From: Terrimonas ginsenosidimutans
GTDB lineage: Bacteria; Bacteroidota; Bacteroidia; Chitinophagales; Chitinophagaceae
Assembly: GCF_022012415.1 (NCBI RefSeq)
Contig: NZ_JAKLTR010000021.1
Location: 1-64,000 of the forward strand
Length of the DNA: 64,000 nt
Direction of reading: 5' to 3'
The notes beneath the pieces were generated by a model. It was not told the origin of the DNA, did not search any database, and saw nothing but the letters and a program-made list of their open reading frames with translations. Positions 16,990 to 26,084 of the stretch are shown here, piece by piece (the stretch's first letter is position 1; the number at the start of each line of letters is the position of its first letter). Position numbers and translations under genes: made by a program.

Positions 16990-17694
16990 ATGTCAAAGAT
17001 CATTGAATCGGGCAAGGGCTTCGTATTGCCTGATGATAAAGTACAGCAGTCTGTATCGAGAAGAAAGTTCCTCGGTTATGGTGCTGCTGCTTCCGCGTTG
17101 GTAATCGGTATTGCGGCCTGCAATAAAGATGATGATAACATGCCCTCCAATGGAATAAACCTTGGTAGTGGTGATGCTGGCATTCTTAATTATGCGTATG
17201 CGCTTGAGCAATTGGAAGCTGCGTTTTATACGCAGGTGATTGCATCTCCGTATTCCGGAGGCTCTGTAGCGGAGATGGCGCTGATTAAGGATATCCGCGA
17301 TCATGAGATCGCGCACCGTGAATTCTTTAAGAATGCGCTTGGCTCTGGGGCAATTCAGGCACTGGAGCCTGATTTCAGCTCAGTTAATTTTTCAAGTCGT
17401 GAAAGCGTGCTCAATACTGCCAAAGCATTTGAGGATCTTGGAGTATCCGCTTATAACGGAGCTGGTAAACTGATAGTAAAAGCAGATTACCTGGTTCTGG
17501 CCGGCAAGATCGTTTCTGTAGAAGCACGTCACGCTGCTTATATAAGAGATATTATCTCTAACGGAACTTTCGCAGACAACACCGTTGTAGATACCAACGG
17601 TCTTGATAAAAGCCGCACCCCTGCTGAAGTACTTACAATAGCAAACACATTCCTGAAAACAAAAGTTACCGGAAGTAATTTACCAACCTCTTAA
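16990..17694 (+). CDS. Tat-exported ferritin-like domain lipoprotein
   Basis: 234 residues. SRRKFLGYGAAA near residue 20 is a twin-arginine signal, and GIAAC gives a lipobox, so the folded protein is exported by Tat and probably anchored as a lipoprotein. The mature part is a four-helix ferritin-like domain (LNYAYALEQLEAAFYTQVI, DIRDHEIAHREFFKNAL, VEARHAAYIRDI) with the repeated E and ExxH metal ligands of dimanganese or diiron proteins. The start at 16990 is taken because the upstream 30 codons add a sequence with no signal-peptide logic. It lies 10 bases before a paralogue. Exact reaction unknown. Members of this family are often linked to oxidative or envelope stress. Confidence 0.85.
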   Translation: MSKIIESGKGFVLPDDKVQQSVSRRKFLGYGAAASALVIGIAACNKDDDNMPSNGINLGSGDAGILNYAYALEQLEAAFYTQVIASPYSGGSVAEMALIKDIRDHEIAHREFFKNALGSGAIQALEPDFSSVNFSSRESVLNTAKAFEDLGVSAYNGAGKLIVKADYLVLAGKIVSVEARHAAYIRDIISNGTFADNTVVDTNGLDKSRTPAEVLTIANTFLKTKVTGSNLPTS

Positions 17695-17704
17695 ACTTCA
17701 TTAT

Positions 17705-18577
17705 ATGAACCTCAAACATATTTTCAACGAAATAGAAAAGGTGGATCCTGAAGTGTATGAGCGTCTGGACACCCGTCGCAGTGCAATGAAGCAGTTCAGC
17801 GGCATTGCCGGCAAACTCGCACTGGCAGCAGTTCCTATCGCACTGGGTAGTATGTTTAAAAAAGCATACGGGCAATCAAATTCTACCTTATTTAATATCC
17901 TTAACTATGCGCTTACGCTTGAATATCTTGAAGCAAAATTTTATTCAAATGCTTTGGCAGCTGCTACAGCGGGTAATCTGGCCATTCCCACAGGCGCTCC
18001 CCGTACCGCTATACAGACCATCGGTGCGCATGAAACCGCGCACGTTGCCTTTCTGAAAACCGCGATCACTTCATCCGGAGGAACAGCAGTACCTGAACCT
18101 ACCTTTGATTTTTCTGCTGGTAATGGTTCGAATAACGGCCCGTTTGCAGCGGTATTCACCAACTACGCATTATTCCTTGCCGTTGCGCAGGTGTTTGAGG
18201 ATACAGGCGTGCGTGCGTACAAAGGTCAGGCTGCCGAGCCAGCATTGATGGCTAATAATGATGTGCTGACTGCAGCGCTGAACATACATTCCGTGGAAGC
18301 CCGTCACGCTTCACATATCCGCCAGATGCGTAAAACAAACGGTGGGCTGGTGCCAGCTGGTGTGGACGTGAAACCTTGGATAACACTTAAGCAAAGTGGT
18401 GTGGATTCTGCGGCTGTTCAGGCAAGTTATGATGGCGAAGAAACGACCACACAAGCGACGATCCAGATCGTTAACATCAATGGTCAGACCATCTCTGCCA
18501 ATGCTGCCTCTGAAGCATTTGATGAGCCGCTGACGATGCCGCAGGTGCTGGCTATTGTGGATCCTTTTATTGTGTAG
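17705..18577 (+). CDS. Ferritin-like domain protein, paralogue of the preceding gene
   Basis: 290 residues. DTRRSAMKQFSGIAGKLALA near the N-terminus is a modified twin-arginine-type signal followed by a hydrophobic stretch ending near KAYGQ. The ferritin-like domain has LNYALTLEYLEAKFYSNAL, IGAHETAHVAFLKTAI, and VEARHASHIRQM, the same E and ExxH ligand spacing as the upstream protein. A C-terminal extension of about 60 residues (from KPWITL) is absent in the shorter partner. The 10-base gap and shared fold indicate one operon and probably a heteromer. Terminator follows at 18641. Confidence 0.85.
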   Translation: MNLKHIFNEIEKVDPEVYERLDTRRSAMKQFSGIAGKLALAAVPIALGSMFKKAYGQSNSTLFNILNYALTLEYLEAKFYSNALAAATAGNLAIPTGAPRTAIQTIGAHETAHVAFLKTAITSSGGTAVPEPTFDFSAGNGSNNGPFAAVFTNYALFLAVAQVFEDTGVRAYKGQAAEPALMANNDVLTAALNIHSVEARHASHIRQMRKTNGGLVPAGVDVKPWITLKQSGVDSAAVQASYDGEETTTQATIQIVNINGQTISANAASEAFDEPLTMPQVLAIVDPFIV

Positions 18578-18640
18578 GATCGTTGCACGCATGAGATTTT
18601 TTTGACCAAAGATTTTGCTGGTGTAACATAGGTGACAAAT

Positions 18641-18678
18641 AAAAGTGCCGTCCCGGATCATACCGGGACGGCACTTTT
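18641..18678. terminator. Bidirectional terminator between convergent genes
   Basis: AAAAGTGCCGTCCCGG and CCGGGACGGCACTTTT are exact complements around ATCATA. It ends the ferritin-like pair on the plus strand and the DUF6263-like gene on the minus strand. Confidence 0.93.
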
Positions 18679-18690
18679 CATTTAGTACAT

Positions 18691-19569
18691 CTACATTTTT
18701 ATCCGTTCAACTTTTGTTGTGACAGTTGTCTTGGCACTCATCGGCATACTGTTTCCCATTACTTCAGTTGCGCCATTAGAGTCTATATTGCAGATCTTCT
18801 CTTTAATGATACCGCTTGCCTTATCAGCAATGATCTGCCCGGTCATATTATTCTTCATCGTTGTGGAGGTTTCCATGCCCATCATTTCAGTAGTGGACGT
18901 AACGGTGGAAATTGTCTTGAAGTCAATGGTGATGGTAGAGTCGCTTACAGAGCTGAGCTTGTAGGTAGTAATGCCGGATTCGTTGGTCGCTTTAAACGTT
19001 TCCTGCCAGCTTTCGCCAACTGCAACACCGCCTTCGGGTAAAATGGCAAAAAAACTTGCCGAACCTTTCTGGGGAGCATATACAACGCTGGTAAGTTCTT
19101 TCAGCATATTGGCAATGATGGTAAAACGGGCATCGGGTTGTTCCAGCGCAATCTTCTCCGGTCTGACCATTAAGGTTTTACCATTTCTGTCGATGATCAT
19201 ATCAAACTCTTTTGATAAAATATCTTTGAATGGTTTTCCAAACTGTCCGTTCAGGTCCTTTTCATTATCTGAGTCGAACTTTCTTTTCTGGCCCATTCCA
19301 TCAAAGTCGAACTGCATGCGTCTGATCTTGTGATGGAGTGTGGTATTGTCATCGGTGCTGTTTGACACTTTGTAATGGTGATCAGCGTTGCCGGCCACTT
19401 TGAAATCTATTGCCTGGCCCATCGCCTGCTGTGCGATCGTTTGGTCCAAAGAAACGTGGATGGCAATCGAGTCCCCCTGCTGGAAATCCAGTTTCGAAGT
19501 GATCTTCTGAGAAAACACCACGGAGGCGCCCAGGGTGAAAACGGATAAGGTAGCCAGTAGCTTTTGCAT
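18691..19569 (-). CDS. Secreted DUF6263-like protein
   Basis: 292 residues from the ATG at 19569 (the frame also allows a TTG three codons earlier). The signal peptide is MQKLLATLSVFTLGASVVFSQ. The body is beta-rich with paired repeats (STDDNTTLHHKIRRMQFDFD; TYKLSSVSDSTITIDFK) and resembles the DUF6263 family of Bacteroidota envelope proteins of about 300 residues. No catalytic motif was seen. It is convergent with the ferritin-like genes and shares their terminator. Family assignment is from memory and moderate. Confidence 0.75.
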   Translation of the reverse strand: MQKLLATLSVFTLGASVVFSQKITSKLDFQQGDSIAIHVSLDQTIAQQAMGQAIDFKVAGNADHHYKVSNSTDDNTTLHHKIRRMQFDFDGMGQKRKFDSDNEKDLNGQFGKPFKDILSKEFDMIIDRNGKTLMVRPEKIALEQPDARFTIIANMLKELTSVVYAPQKGSASFFAILPEGGVAVGESWQETFKATNESGITTYKLSSVSDSTITIDFKTISTVTSTTEMMGMETSTTMKNNMTGQIIADKASGIIKEKICNIDSNGATEVMGNSMPMSAKTTVTTKVERIKM

Positions 19570-19849
19570 AATTCTCAAATTGGTGAATTATGCGAAATAC
19601 GGGAATTACAGGGATATTATAGATTAGTATTTCTTAAAAGTGCCTGTCCCTGCCTGTATTATCGCGCCTTTAACGATTTGAAATCCCCTTTCTCTTTCCC
19701 TCAAACTTCTTACATTTAAGGTGCGCGAATCCTGGAACGCGTATTTCGCGATTGATGTCTTCACCTGGCGAAAATGAGTTTCCATACCGCAGTTCCCCTG
19801 ATCCGTGAAATTAGCCTGTATTAACTAGCGTATTAAAATTGACGAGCAT

Positions 19850-21436
19850 ATGCCCATCCGAATGACTGATGATCCCAGGGATCCCAACCAGAATGACTAC
19901 AATAATGACCGTGGCGGTAGAGGTCGCTCGAATTTTCCGGGTGGCGGAGGCCTGGGAGCGTTACTACCGCTGTTACTGGGTTTGTTCAAGGGAAAAGGAA
20001 TTATAGTGCTTGTCATCCTTGCCGGCGCGGCTTATTTTTTTCTGGGCCGTGGAGGAGGTGGGTTTAATATCGGGGATGTAGCGCAGAACCTGTTTTCGCA
20101 AAGCGGATATAGTTTCAATCCTAAAGAGTTTGAAAAAGCTTCGATATATGAAGGTCAGGAAGACGATGCTTCGAAAAATCCTTTGCCGGAAGCGGTATCA
20201 CTGCTGAAATTTGCCCCGCAGCGCGGTGATCAGGGACAACAGGGAAGCTGTGTTGCCTGGAGTAGTGCCTATGCAGCCAGAACTGTTCTGGAAGCGGCGT
20301 CTACGGGTGTTGATCCGAACCAGATCAAATTCAGCCCGTCTTTTATGTATAACCAGATCGGGCTGGATGATTGCCAGGGCTCCTATATCCAGCGGGCAAT
20401 GGATCAAATGACCAGCCAGGGCGCATTGCCGTTAAGTGAGTTTCCTTATAACGACCAGAATTGCACCAATACGCCGAACAGCAGCCAGAAACAGCAGGCG
20501 GGCCAGTATAAGATCCACGGCTTTACAAGACTCACCAATGGTGATCGTCTTAGCTCCATTAATGTCCGCGCGGTAAAAGAGCACCTGGCCAAAGATGCTC
20601 CGGTCGTGATCGGAATGATGGTCGGGCAAAGCTTTATGCAGAACATGATGGGCCGGGAACTCTGGCAGCCGGAAGGAACGGACGCATCGCAGGTTGGCAT
20701 GGGCGGTCACGCTATGTGTGTGATCGGTTATGATGACCGGAAATTTGGCGGCGCTTTCCAGATCATGAATAGCTGGGGGCCCAACTGGGGTAAAGATGGA
20801 GTGGGTTGGGTCCGCTACGGTGATTTCAAGAATTATGTAAAAGAAGCCTATGGTGTGGATCCGTTACCGAAAAGAGGGCAGGTAGCAAATATTCCACTGG
20901 AATGCACCATCGGTCTTGTGAACAATGAAGATGGCAGATATGTTCAGTTAAGGACAGCGGGTGCCAACAATTTTCAGACAGTAACACCGATCCGTCCGGG
21001 CACGCGTTTCAAAATGGCTGTAAGAAATGAAACCGAGTGTTATATCTATATTTTCGGACAGGATGAGAATGGATCGAGCTATGTGCTCTTCCCTTACCCT
21101 GAGAAAAATGGCGGTTCAAAATATTCACCCTATTGCGGGATCACCGGTTATCGTCTTTTTCCAAAAGACAAATCAATGGAAGCGGATACTATCGGAACGA
21201 GAGATTTTATAGCAGTCGTGGCAAGCAAAGAAGCATTGGATTATGATGAGATCAATGCGGCCATCAGCCGCAGCAGTCAGCCGACATATGCGGGCAAGGT
21301 AAATCAGGCCTTGCAAAAGATCCTGATCCGCTCTGCTTCTTTCAGCAACACAAATGACGGGCAGATCTATTTTAAAGTAGATGCAAACGATAACAAGGCT
21401 GTTGCGTCGATCGTGTCCTTTGATAAACAAAAATAA
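19850..21436 (+). CDS. Membrane-anchored C1-family (papain-like) peptidase with DUF4384-like tail
   Basis: 528 residues. A Gly/Asn/Arg-rich N-terminus is followed by one transmembrane segment near residues 47-65 (GIIVLVILAGAAYFFLG). The papain-like domain has the catalytic Cys in DQGQQGSCVAWSSAYA (about 125-140), His in GGHAMCVIGYDD (about 285-296) and Asn in IMNSWGPNWGKDG, so the Cys-His-Asn triad is complete. Residues about 350-480 (YIYIFGQDENGSSYVLFPYP, GYRLFPKDKSMEAD) resemble DUF4384, a module often joined to envelope proteases or signalling proteins. No propeptide of the usual kind is evident. The next gene begins 10 bases after the stop. Confidence 0.88.
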   Translation: MPIRMTDDPRDPNQNDYNNDRGGRGRSNFPGGGGLGALLPLLLGLFKGKGIIVLVILAGAAYFFLGRGGGGFNIGDVAQNLFSQSGYSFNPKEFEKASIYEGQEDDASKNPLPEAVSLLKFAPQRGDQGQQGSCVAWSSAYAARTVLEAASTGVDPNQIKFSPSFMYNQIGLDDCQGSYIQRAMDQMTSQGALPLSEFPYNDQNCTNTPNSSQKQQAGQYKIHGFTRLTNGDRLSSINVRAVKEHLAKDAPVVIGMMVGQSFMQNMMGRELWQPEGTDASQVGMGGHAMCVIGYDDRKFGGAFQIMNSWGPNWGKDGVGWVRYGDFKNYVKEAYGVDPLPKRGQVANIPLECTIGLVNNEDGRYVQLRTAGANNFQTVTPIRPGTRFKMAVRNETECYIYIFGQDENGSSYVLFPYPEKNGGSKYSPYCGITGYRLFPKDKSMEADTIGTRDFIAVVASKEALDYDEINAAISRSSQPTYAGKVNQALQKILIRSASFSNTNDGQIYFKVDANDNKAVASIVSFDKQK

Positions 21437-21446
21437 AAGAGTAATA

Positions 21447-21947
21447 ATGATGAAGAAATGCATTTTAGCGCTGTCAATTTTTATCTGTGCATCAGCAGCA
21501 CAGGCCCAGGACCTTTCAAAGTTCAATTTGTATAAACCAGATGAGGACGCAGAAAAAGCAATTGCAAAGACAGTAAAAGATGCGAAGGCTGCGGGTAAGC
21601 AGGTCTTTATTCAAATAGGAGGGAACTGGTGTATCTGGTGTTTACGTTTCAATGACTTTGTAAAGACTGATAAGTCGATCGATTCAATAGTAAACCAAAA
21701 CTATATCGTTTATCATCTTAATTACAGCAAGGAGAACAGCAACAGCAAATTGCTGGCTAAATACGGATTCCCGCAAAGATTTGGGTTCCCCGTTTTTCTT
21801 GTACTGGATGGAAATGGTAAATTGTTGCACACACAGAACTCGAGTTATCTTGAAAGCGGTAAAACTTACGATGCAGACAAAGTGAAAGGATTCTTTTTAG
21901 ACTGGACAAAGAAGTCGCTCGATCCTGCAGAATACAAAGAGAAATAA
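21447..21947 (+). CDS. Secreted thioredoxin-like protein
   Basis: 166 residues. A signal peptide ends at ASAAQAQ. The thioredoxin fold carries GGNWCIWCLRFN, so the active site is CIWC. A cis-proline is present in FGFPVFLVLD. It is likely a periplasmic thiol reductase or disulfide handling protein of the thioredoxin-7 type. Two adjacent ATG codons (21447, 21450) are both possible starts. The gene follows the C1 protease by 10 bases and precedes the hotdog-fold gene by 2 bases. Co-transcription with the protease suggests keeping its active-site Cys reduced, which is inference. Confidence 0.85.
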   Translation: MMKKCILALSIFICASAAQAQDLSKFNLYKPDEDAEKAIAKTVKDAKAAGKQVFIQIGGNWCIWCLRFNDFVKTDKSIDSIVNQNYIVYHLNYSKENSNSKLLAKYGFPQRFGFPVFLVLDGNGKLLHTQNSSYLESGKTYDADKVKGFFLDWTKKSLDPAEYKEK

Positions 21948-21949
21948 TC

Positions 21950-22438
21950 ATGAATGAACATACATCTTCGTTTATACGACTGCTGACAAACCCTTTGAAG
22001 TTCCGTTTGTTTCTATTGGCTAAATTGCCCAGTGCGTTTTTTTCCGGAGTGCGCGTTCGTTATATGGATGAAAAGCGTTGTGAAGCGAGTGTTCCTTATA
22101 AATGGTTTTCGCAAAATCCTTTCAGGTCAACCTACTTTGCCTGTCTCGCCATGGCGGGAGAACTGACCACAGGCGCATTGGGTATGGCGCATATCTATAA
22201 GAGAAAGCCATCCGTGTCAATGCTGGTGGTTAAAATGGAGGCGGCGTATTTCAAAAAAGCTACCGGCCGCACCACTTTCACCTGTGAAGATGGTGAACAA
22301 TTTCGCCAGGCGATCGAAGATGCCATTGCTGCAAACGAATCGCGGACAGTAGAGGCTAAAACTACAGGGCGAAACAAAGAAGGGGAGGTTGTTTGTGAAA
22401 TGATGGTCACCTGGTCATTCAAAGCCAAGAGCAAATAA
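21950..22438 (+). CDS. DUF4442 hotdog-fold thioesterase-like protein
   Basis: 162 residues, full length. It has the PaaI-like hotdog pattern: VRVRYMDEKRCEASVPYKW, then FRSTYFACLAMAGELTTGAL, the central helix with a Glu where related thioesterases hold Asp or Glu, and MLVVKMEAAYFKKATG. It probably acts on acyl-CoA or acyl-carrier thioesters in the cytoplasm, with substrate unknown. It starts two bases after the thioredoxin gene and is followed 57 bases later by the beta-CASP nuclease gene. Confidence 0.82.
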   Translation: MNEHTSSFIRLLTNPLKFRLFLLAKLPSAFFSGVRVRYMDEKRCEASVPYKWFSQNPFRSTYFACLAMAGELTTGALGMAHIYKRKPSVSMLVVKMEAAYFKKATGRTTFTCEDGEQFRQAIEDAIAANESRTVEAKTTGRNKEGEVVCEMMVTWSFKAKSK

Positions 22439-22495
22439 AGAATTGCGCAGGCATTGCAGTATGCACTATAAAGTATCACTAAAAAACGAACAAGA

Positions 22496-23899
22496 ATGAA
22501 AATTGCTTTCCATGGAGCCGCCCGTACCGTAACAGGCTCCAAACATCTGCTGACATTAAAGAATGGAACAAAGATCCTCCTGGATTGCGGAATGTTCCAG
22601 GGGCTTGGAAAAAATACTGATCCTCTTAACCGTGATTTTGGTTTTGATCCTGCCGAAGTAGATGTAATGATCCTCTCTCATGCGCATATCGATCATTCCG
22701 GTTTGATCCCCCGGCTTTGTAAAGAAGGGTTTCGCGGCAAGATATTTTGTACTCCGGCTACGCTCACTTTGGTCAACATCCTGCTGGAAGATTCAGGAGA
22801 GATCCAGGAAGATGATGTCAAGCATTCCAACAAGCGCCGCGCCGCGCAAGGGCTTCCTTATCTGCAACCGCTTTACACGGTCGAGGATGCGAAGCGTAGC
22901 ATGGATCAGTTTGTAAAAAAGGAATATGGTAACTGGTTCCCGGTGATCGATGGAGTGGAAGCGATGTTCACGGATGCAGGCCATATCATCGGTAGCGCCT
23001 GTGTTCATCTTAAAGTAATGGAAAATGGGAAGCAGACAAGCCTAAGTTTCAGCGGTGATGTTGGGAGATACCGCGATGTCATTCTCAAATCTCCGGATGT
23101 ATTTCCGCAGGCTGATTACATCCTGCTCGAATCAACTTATGGCAACAGTCTCCATGATCCGGGAGACAGCACGCCGGAGCTTTTGTTGAAGTGGATCAAA
23201 TATACCTGTGGAGAAAAGAAAGGTAAGCTGATACTGCCGGCATTCAGCGTCGGCCGTACGCAGGAGATCCTGTTTGCACTGAACCAGCTGGAACTGGAGG
23301 GACATCTGCCTCCGTATGATTATTTCGTAGACAGCCCATTGAGTATAGAAGCAACTGAAGTAGTAAAAAGTTATCCTCAATACTTCAATAAGAATATCCA
23401 GAAAATACTTGCTTCCGATGATGACCCTTTCATGTTCAAAGGGCTGAAATATATCAAATCTGTTGAACAGTCAAAACTGCTGAACTATCGCAATGAACCG
23501 ATGGTGATCATTTCTGCAAGTGGAATGGCAGATGCCGGACGTGTAAAACATCATATCAGTAATACGATCGAAAACAGCCGCAACAGTATTGTACTTACCG
23601 GTTATTGCGAGCCAACCTCTCTCGGCGGCAGACTGATGGCGGGCGCGAAAGAAGTAAGCATCTTTGGCGTGGAGCACCAGGTAAACGCGGAGATAGGATC
23701 GATCAGGAGCATGAGTGCGCATGGAGATTATGAAGACCTGAGCCAATGGCTTGCCTGCCAGGACCCCCGTCAGGTAAAGACGCTTTTCCTCGTGCATGGC
23801 GAGTACGATGTACAACAGGAATTCAGAAAACGGCTGGTAAAGAAAGATTTCCTTGACGTGCAAATTCCGGAGAGACATTATGAGATCGGATTAACGTAA
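22496..23899 (+). CDS. MBL-fold beta-CASP RNA metallo-hydrolase
   Basis: 467 residues. Metallo-beta-lactamase motif SHAHIDHSGLIPRL near residues 62-75, further ligands in DAGHIIGSA and SFSGDVGRY, and the beta-CASP region with LESTYGNSLH, PAFSVGRTQEIL, ISASGMADAGRVKHH, and C-terminal SMSAHGDYEDL and LVHGEY. This is the CPSF73-like (YSH1/YsxL) bacterial family, cytoplasmic RNA endo- or exonucleases. It starts MKIAFHGAARTVTGSKHLL, typical of the group. Its terminator is at 23932. Confidence 0.92.
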   Translation: MKIAFHGAARTVTGSKHLLTLKNGTKILLDCGMFQGLGKNTDPLNRDFGFDPAEVDVMILSHAHIDHSGLIPRLCKEGFRGKIFCTPATLTLVNILLEDSGEIQEDDVKHSNKRRAAQGLPYLQPLYTVEDAKRSMDQFVKKEYGNWFPVIDGVEAMFTDAGHIIGSACVHLKVMENGKQTSLSFSGDVGRYRDVILKSPDVFPQADYILLESTYGNSLHDPGDSTPELLLKWIKYTCGEKKGKLILPAFSVGRTQEILFALNQLELEGHLPPYDYFVDSPLSIEATEVVKSYPQYFNKNIQKILASDDDPFMFKGLKYIKSVEQSKLLNYRNEPMVIISASGMADAGRVKHHISNTIENSRNSIVLTGYCEPTSLGGRLMAGAKEVSIFGVEHQVNAEIGSIRSMSAHGDYEDLSQWLACQDPRQVKTLFLVHGEYDVQQEFRKRLVKKDFLDVQIPERHYEIGLT

Positions 23900-23931
23900 T
23901 ACGTTAAGGAAACAATAAAGAGAATGAACAT

Positions 23932-23958
23932 GCCGGGGCCTGCTGTCCCGGCTTTTTT
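23932..23958 (+). terminator. Intrinsic terminator after the beta-CASP gene
   Basis: GCCGGG and CCCGGC stem followed by six Ts, 33 bases after the stop. Confidence 0.85.
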
Positions 23959-24157
23959 CGTCCCTTACCGGTAAAAATTATCCGGTAAAACAACAAGTGC
24001 TGGAAGAAAGACCACAGTTTGCCACCCCGGGAAACTCCTGTGTATTGATATCCAATGACTAGCAACTTTCACAAGTTGTTAATAAACGCGGCACCATTTT
24101 TTTCGTTTATATACTGGACATTTTTCAAAAACAGTATTTAAAGGAAAAGGAGATTCT

Positions 24158-24742
24158 ATGAAGAAGAGTTGGTCGCTGTGGAGCTTGAGTTTGGGTATTG
24201 TCTTCTTGCTTGCAAGTTGTACTCCCTCAGCGCATATTGAAAAAGACGATACGACTGATTTTACTCAGTACAAAACGTTTGCATGGATAGAAAAGGATGG
24301 AAAAGCAAAGGCTAACAACAACAATAGCCTGGCGGAACAAAAGATCAAAGATGCTGTCAACCAGGAACTTCAGAAGACAGCAGGCTGGAAGGAAGCAAAA
24401 AGAAACCCGGATGTGTTACTAAGCTATGATGTGTTGGTGGAAAGGTCTGTGAAACAAACAACAGATCCTGTGTATTCAAGACCTTTTACCCGTACTTTCT
24501 ATAATCCATATTCACGCAGGTTTATTAATGTTTGGTATCCCTCGCAATTCATGGGGTATGATAACAGTGATGTGCCGGTGCGGGAAGGTACGGTCACCAT
24601 CTCAATGATCGATGCAGATTCAGACAAGACTGTTTGGCAGGGCTGGTCAACTGCGGAAGTAGACAGCCGTAAAATGACGTCAAAGGAAATCCAAAGCAGT
24701 GTAAAAGCCATCTTCCGGAAGTTTGATATAGCTAAGAGATAG
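24158..24742 (+). CDS. DUF4136 lipoprotein
   Basis: 194 residues. Lipoprotein signal ends in FLLASC (Cys near residue 21). DFTQYKTFAWIEK at the mature N-terminus and VREGTVTISMIDADSDKTVW followed by QGWSTAEV near residue 145 are the hallmarks of DUF4136 envelope lipoproteins. A good Shine-Dalgarno (AAAAGGAG) lies before the ATG, which is unusual in this window. Monocistronic by position. Function unknown. Confidence 0.88.
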   Translation: MKKSWSLWSLSLGIVFLLASCTPSAHIEKDDTTDFTQYKTFAWIEKDGKAKANNNNSLAEQKIKDAVNQELQKTAGWKEAKRNPDVLLSYDVLVERSVKQTTDPVYSRPFTRTFYNPYSRRFINVWYPSQFMGYDNSDVPVREGTVTISMIDADSDKTVWQGWSTAEVDSRKMTSKEIQSSVKAIFRKFDIAKR

Positions 24743-24778
24743 GAAAAGAGGATGGTTTAAAAAAAATTTCGACAAGGA

Positions 24779-24960
24779 CGGTTTGATAAGCGAAGGGTAG
24801 GGAGTGAAATGAGGAATAAGAGGGTCGGTATACTCTTTTCCTTCTTTCTTCTCTTTACCCTTTTTGCATGTACAGGAGGGGAGAAATGAGTAAGAAAAAT
24901 AAGAGGACGGCAAACTCTTTTTCTCTTTCTACTCTTTACCCTCTTTGCTTTATTTTTGTA
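24779..24960. repeat. Two purine-array / pyrimidine-array pairs
   Basis: 24783-24818 (AAGGGTAGGGAGTGAAATGA and following) is purine-rich and 24830-24864 is pyrimidine-rich (CTCTTTTCCTTCTTTCTTCT). The pattern repeats at 24878-24905 and 24914-24952 (CTCTTTTTCTCTTTCTACTC and TTTACCCTCTTTGC). Each pair could fold imperfectly. It is a variant of the array-hairpin family using AAGAGGG-type words. It runs up to the start of the AraC gene. Confidence 0.65.
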
Positions 24961-24963
24961 CGG

Positions 24964-25836
24964 ATGTCAACCACAACTCCTATACTTGAGATCGGGAAAT
25001 CTATAGCGAATGTTCCCTTCGAGATCCATACTATGGAGTGGCTGGAGCAGAACAGGTGGCAGCAGAATGCGATCCCACACCGGCACAACTACTATGTGGT
25101 GATCTGGGTGAAAAAAGGGACCGGTGTACATTTGATCGACCTGGATAAATTTGAATTGCAGGATAATACTGTCTATTGTATCTCTCCGGGGCAGGTTCAT
25201 CTGCTCAAACAGAACGGCGATGCGGAAGGATATGTCATTTCTTTTACAAATGACTTTATGGGCACCGAAGAATCCAATCTTGAACTCCTCTTCAGCAGCG
25301 GGCTTTTTAATACGTTCTCGCAATCTCCCGTGATTAAAGTAGAGAAAGACCTTGCGGATGAATTGGACGATACGGTCCACCGGATGATGAAAGAGTTCGC
25401 GAATTTTTATATCCTCCGGTCGGAGATCCTGCGCGGCTTTCTCAAAATATTCCTGATCTACCTTACAAGGCAGTTCGAAAAATCAAGTCAGCAACCGGCA
25501 CAGTCAAAGAATATTGACCTGATGCGCCGTTTCCTTGCATCGCTTGAAAAGAACTACACTACCAAAAGAATGGTGACGGATTATGCCGATGAACTTGTTG
25601 TTACACCAAATTATCTGAATGAGGTGGTGAAGAAAGTTTCCGGTTTTCCGGCAAGCCATCATATACAGCAGCGGATCATCCTGGAAGCAAAAAGACAGGC
25701 AGCCTATTCGGGCGTGACAATGAAAGAGGTCGCCTATCATCTCGGTTTTGATGATATGGCTCATTTCAGCAAGTTTTTTAAGAACGCGTCCGGTTTGAGT
25801 TTCACTGACTTCAAAAAGAGCCTGCAGGTGGCGTAA
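24964..25836 (+). CDS. AraC-family transcriptional regulator
   Basis: 290 residues from the ATG at 24964. The frame is open upstream but that part lies in the low-complexity repeat, so it was excluded. Residues about 1-150 form a cupin-type sensing domain (IPHRHNYYVVIWVKKGTGVH; SPGQVHLLKQ). Residues about 190-290 hold two helix-turn-helix motifs (VTPNYLNEVVKKVSGFPASH; MKEVAYHLGFDDMAHFSKFF). The AraC class usually binds DNA as a dimer or by ligand control. The next genes on the same strand are antioxidant and thiol genes, so it may regulate them, which is inference from position. Confidence 0.92.
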   Translation: MSTTTPILEIGKSIANVPFEIHTMEWLEQNRWQQNAIPHRHNYYVVIWVKKGTGVHLIDLDKFELQDNTVYCISPGQVHLLKQNGDAEGYVISFTNDFMGTEESNLELLFSSGLFNTFSQSPVIKVEKDLADELDDTVHRMMKEFANFYILRSEILRGFLKIFLIYLTRQFEKSSQQPAQSKNIDLMRRFLASLEKNYTTKRMVTDYADELVVTPNYLNEVVKKVSGFPASHHIQQRIILEAKRQAAYSGVTMKEVAYHLGFDDMAHFSKFFKNASGLSFTDFKKSLQVA

Positions 25837-26084
25837 CGTATGTTGTTGGTGAAGCGGGTCTCCCGATTTCTGCAGGTTTGCCTTACTGAAAGATATCGCT
25901 CAACAATTCCTTAAAGAAGATCAACAAAGCCAGCTGCCCAATGCGGCATAAAACTTGACTATTTCTAACGCAATATCCCGGGATGCGCTAATCTGACAAG
26001 GAAAGAACTGTTTGATGCATTTATTGTAAGATCCATTCGTCAGATCTTTGTACCAGGGAAGAAAAAATTCTTAAACAAGATCGT

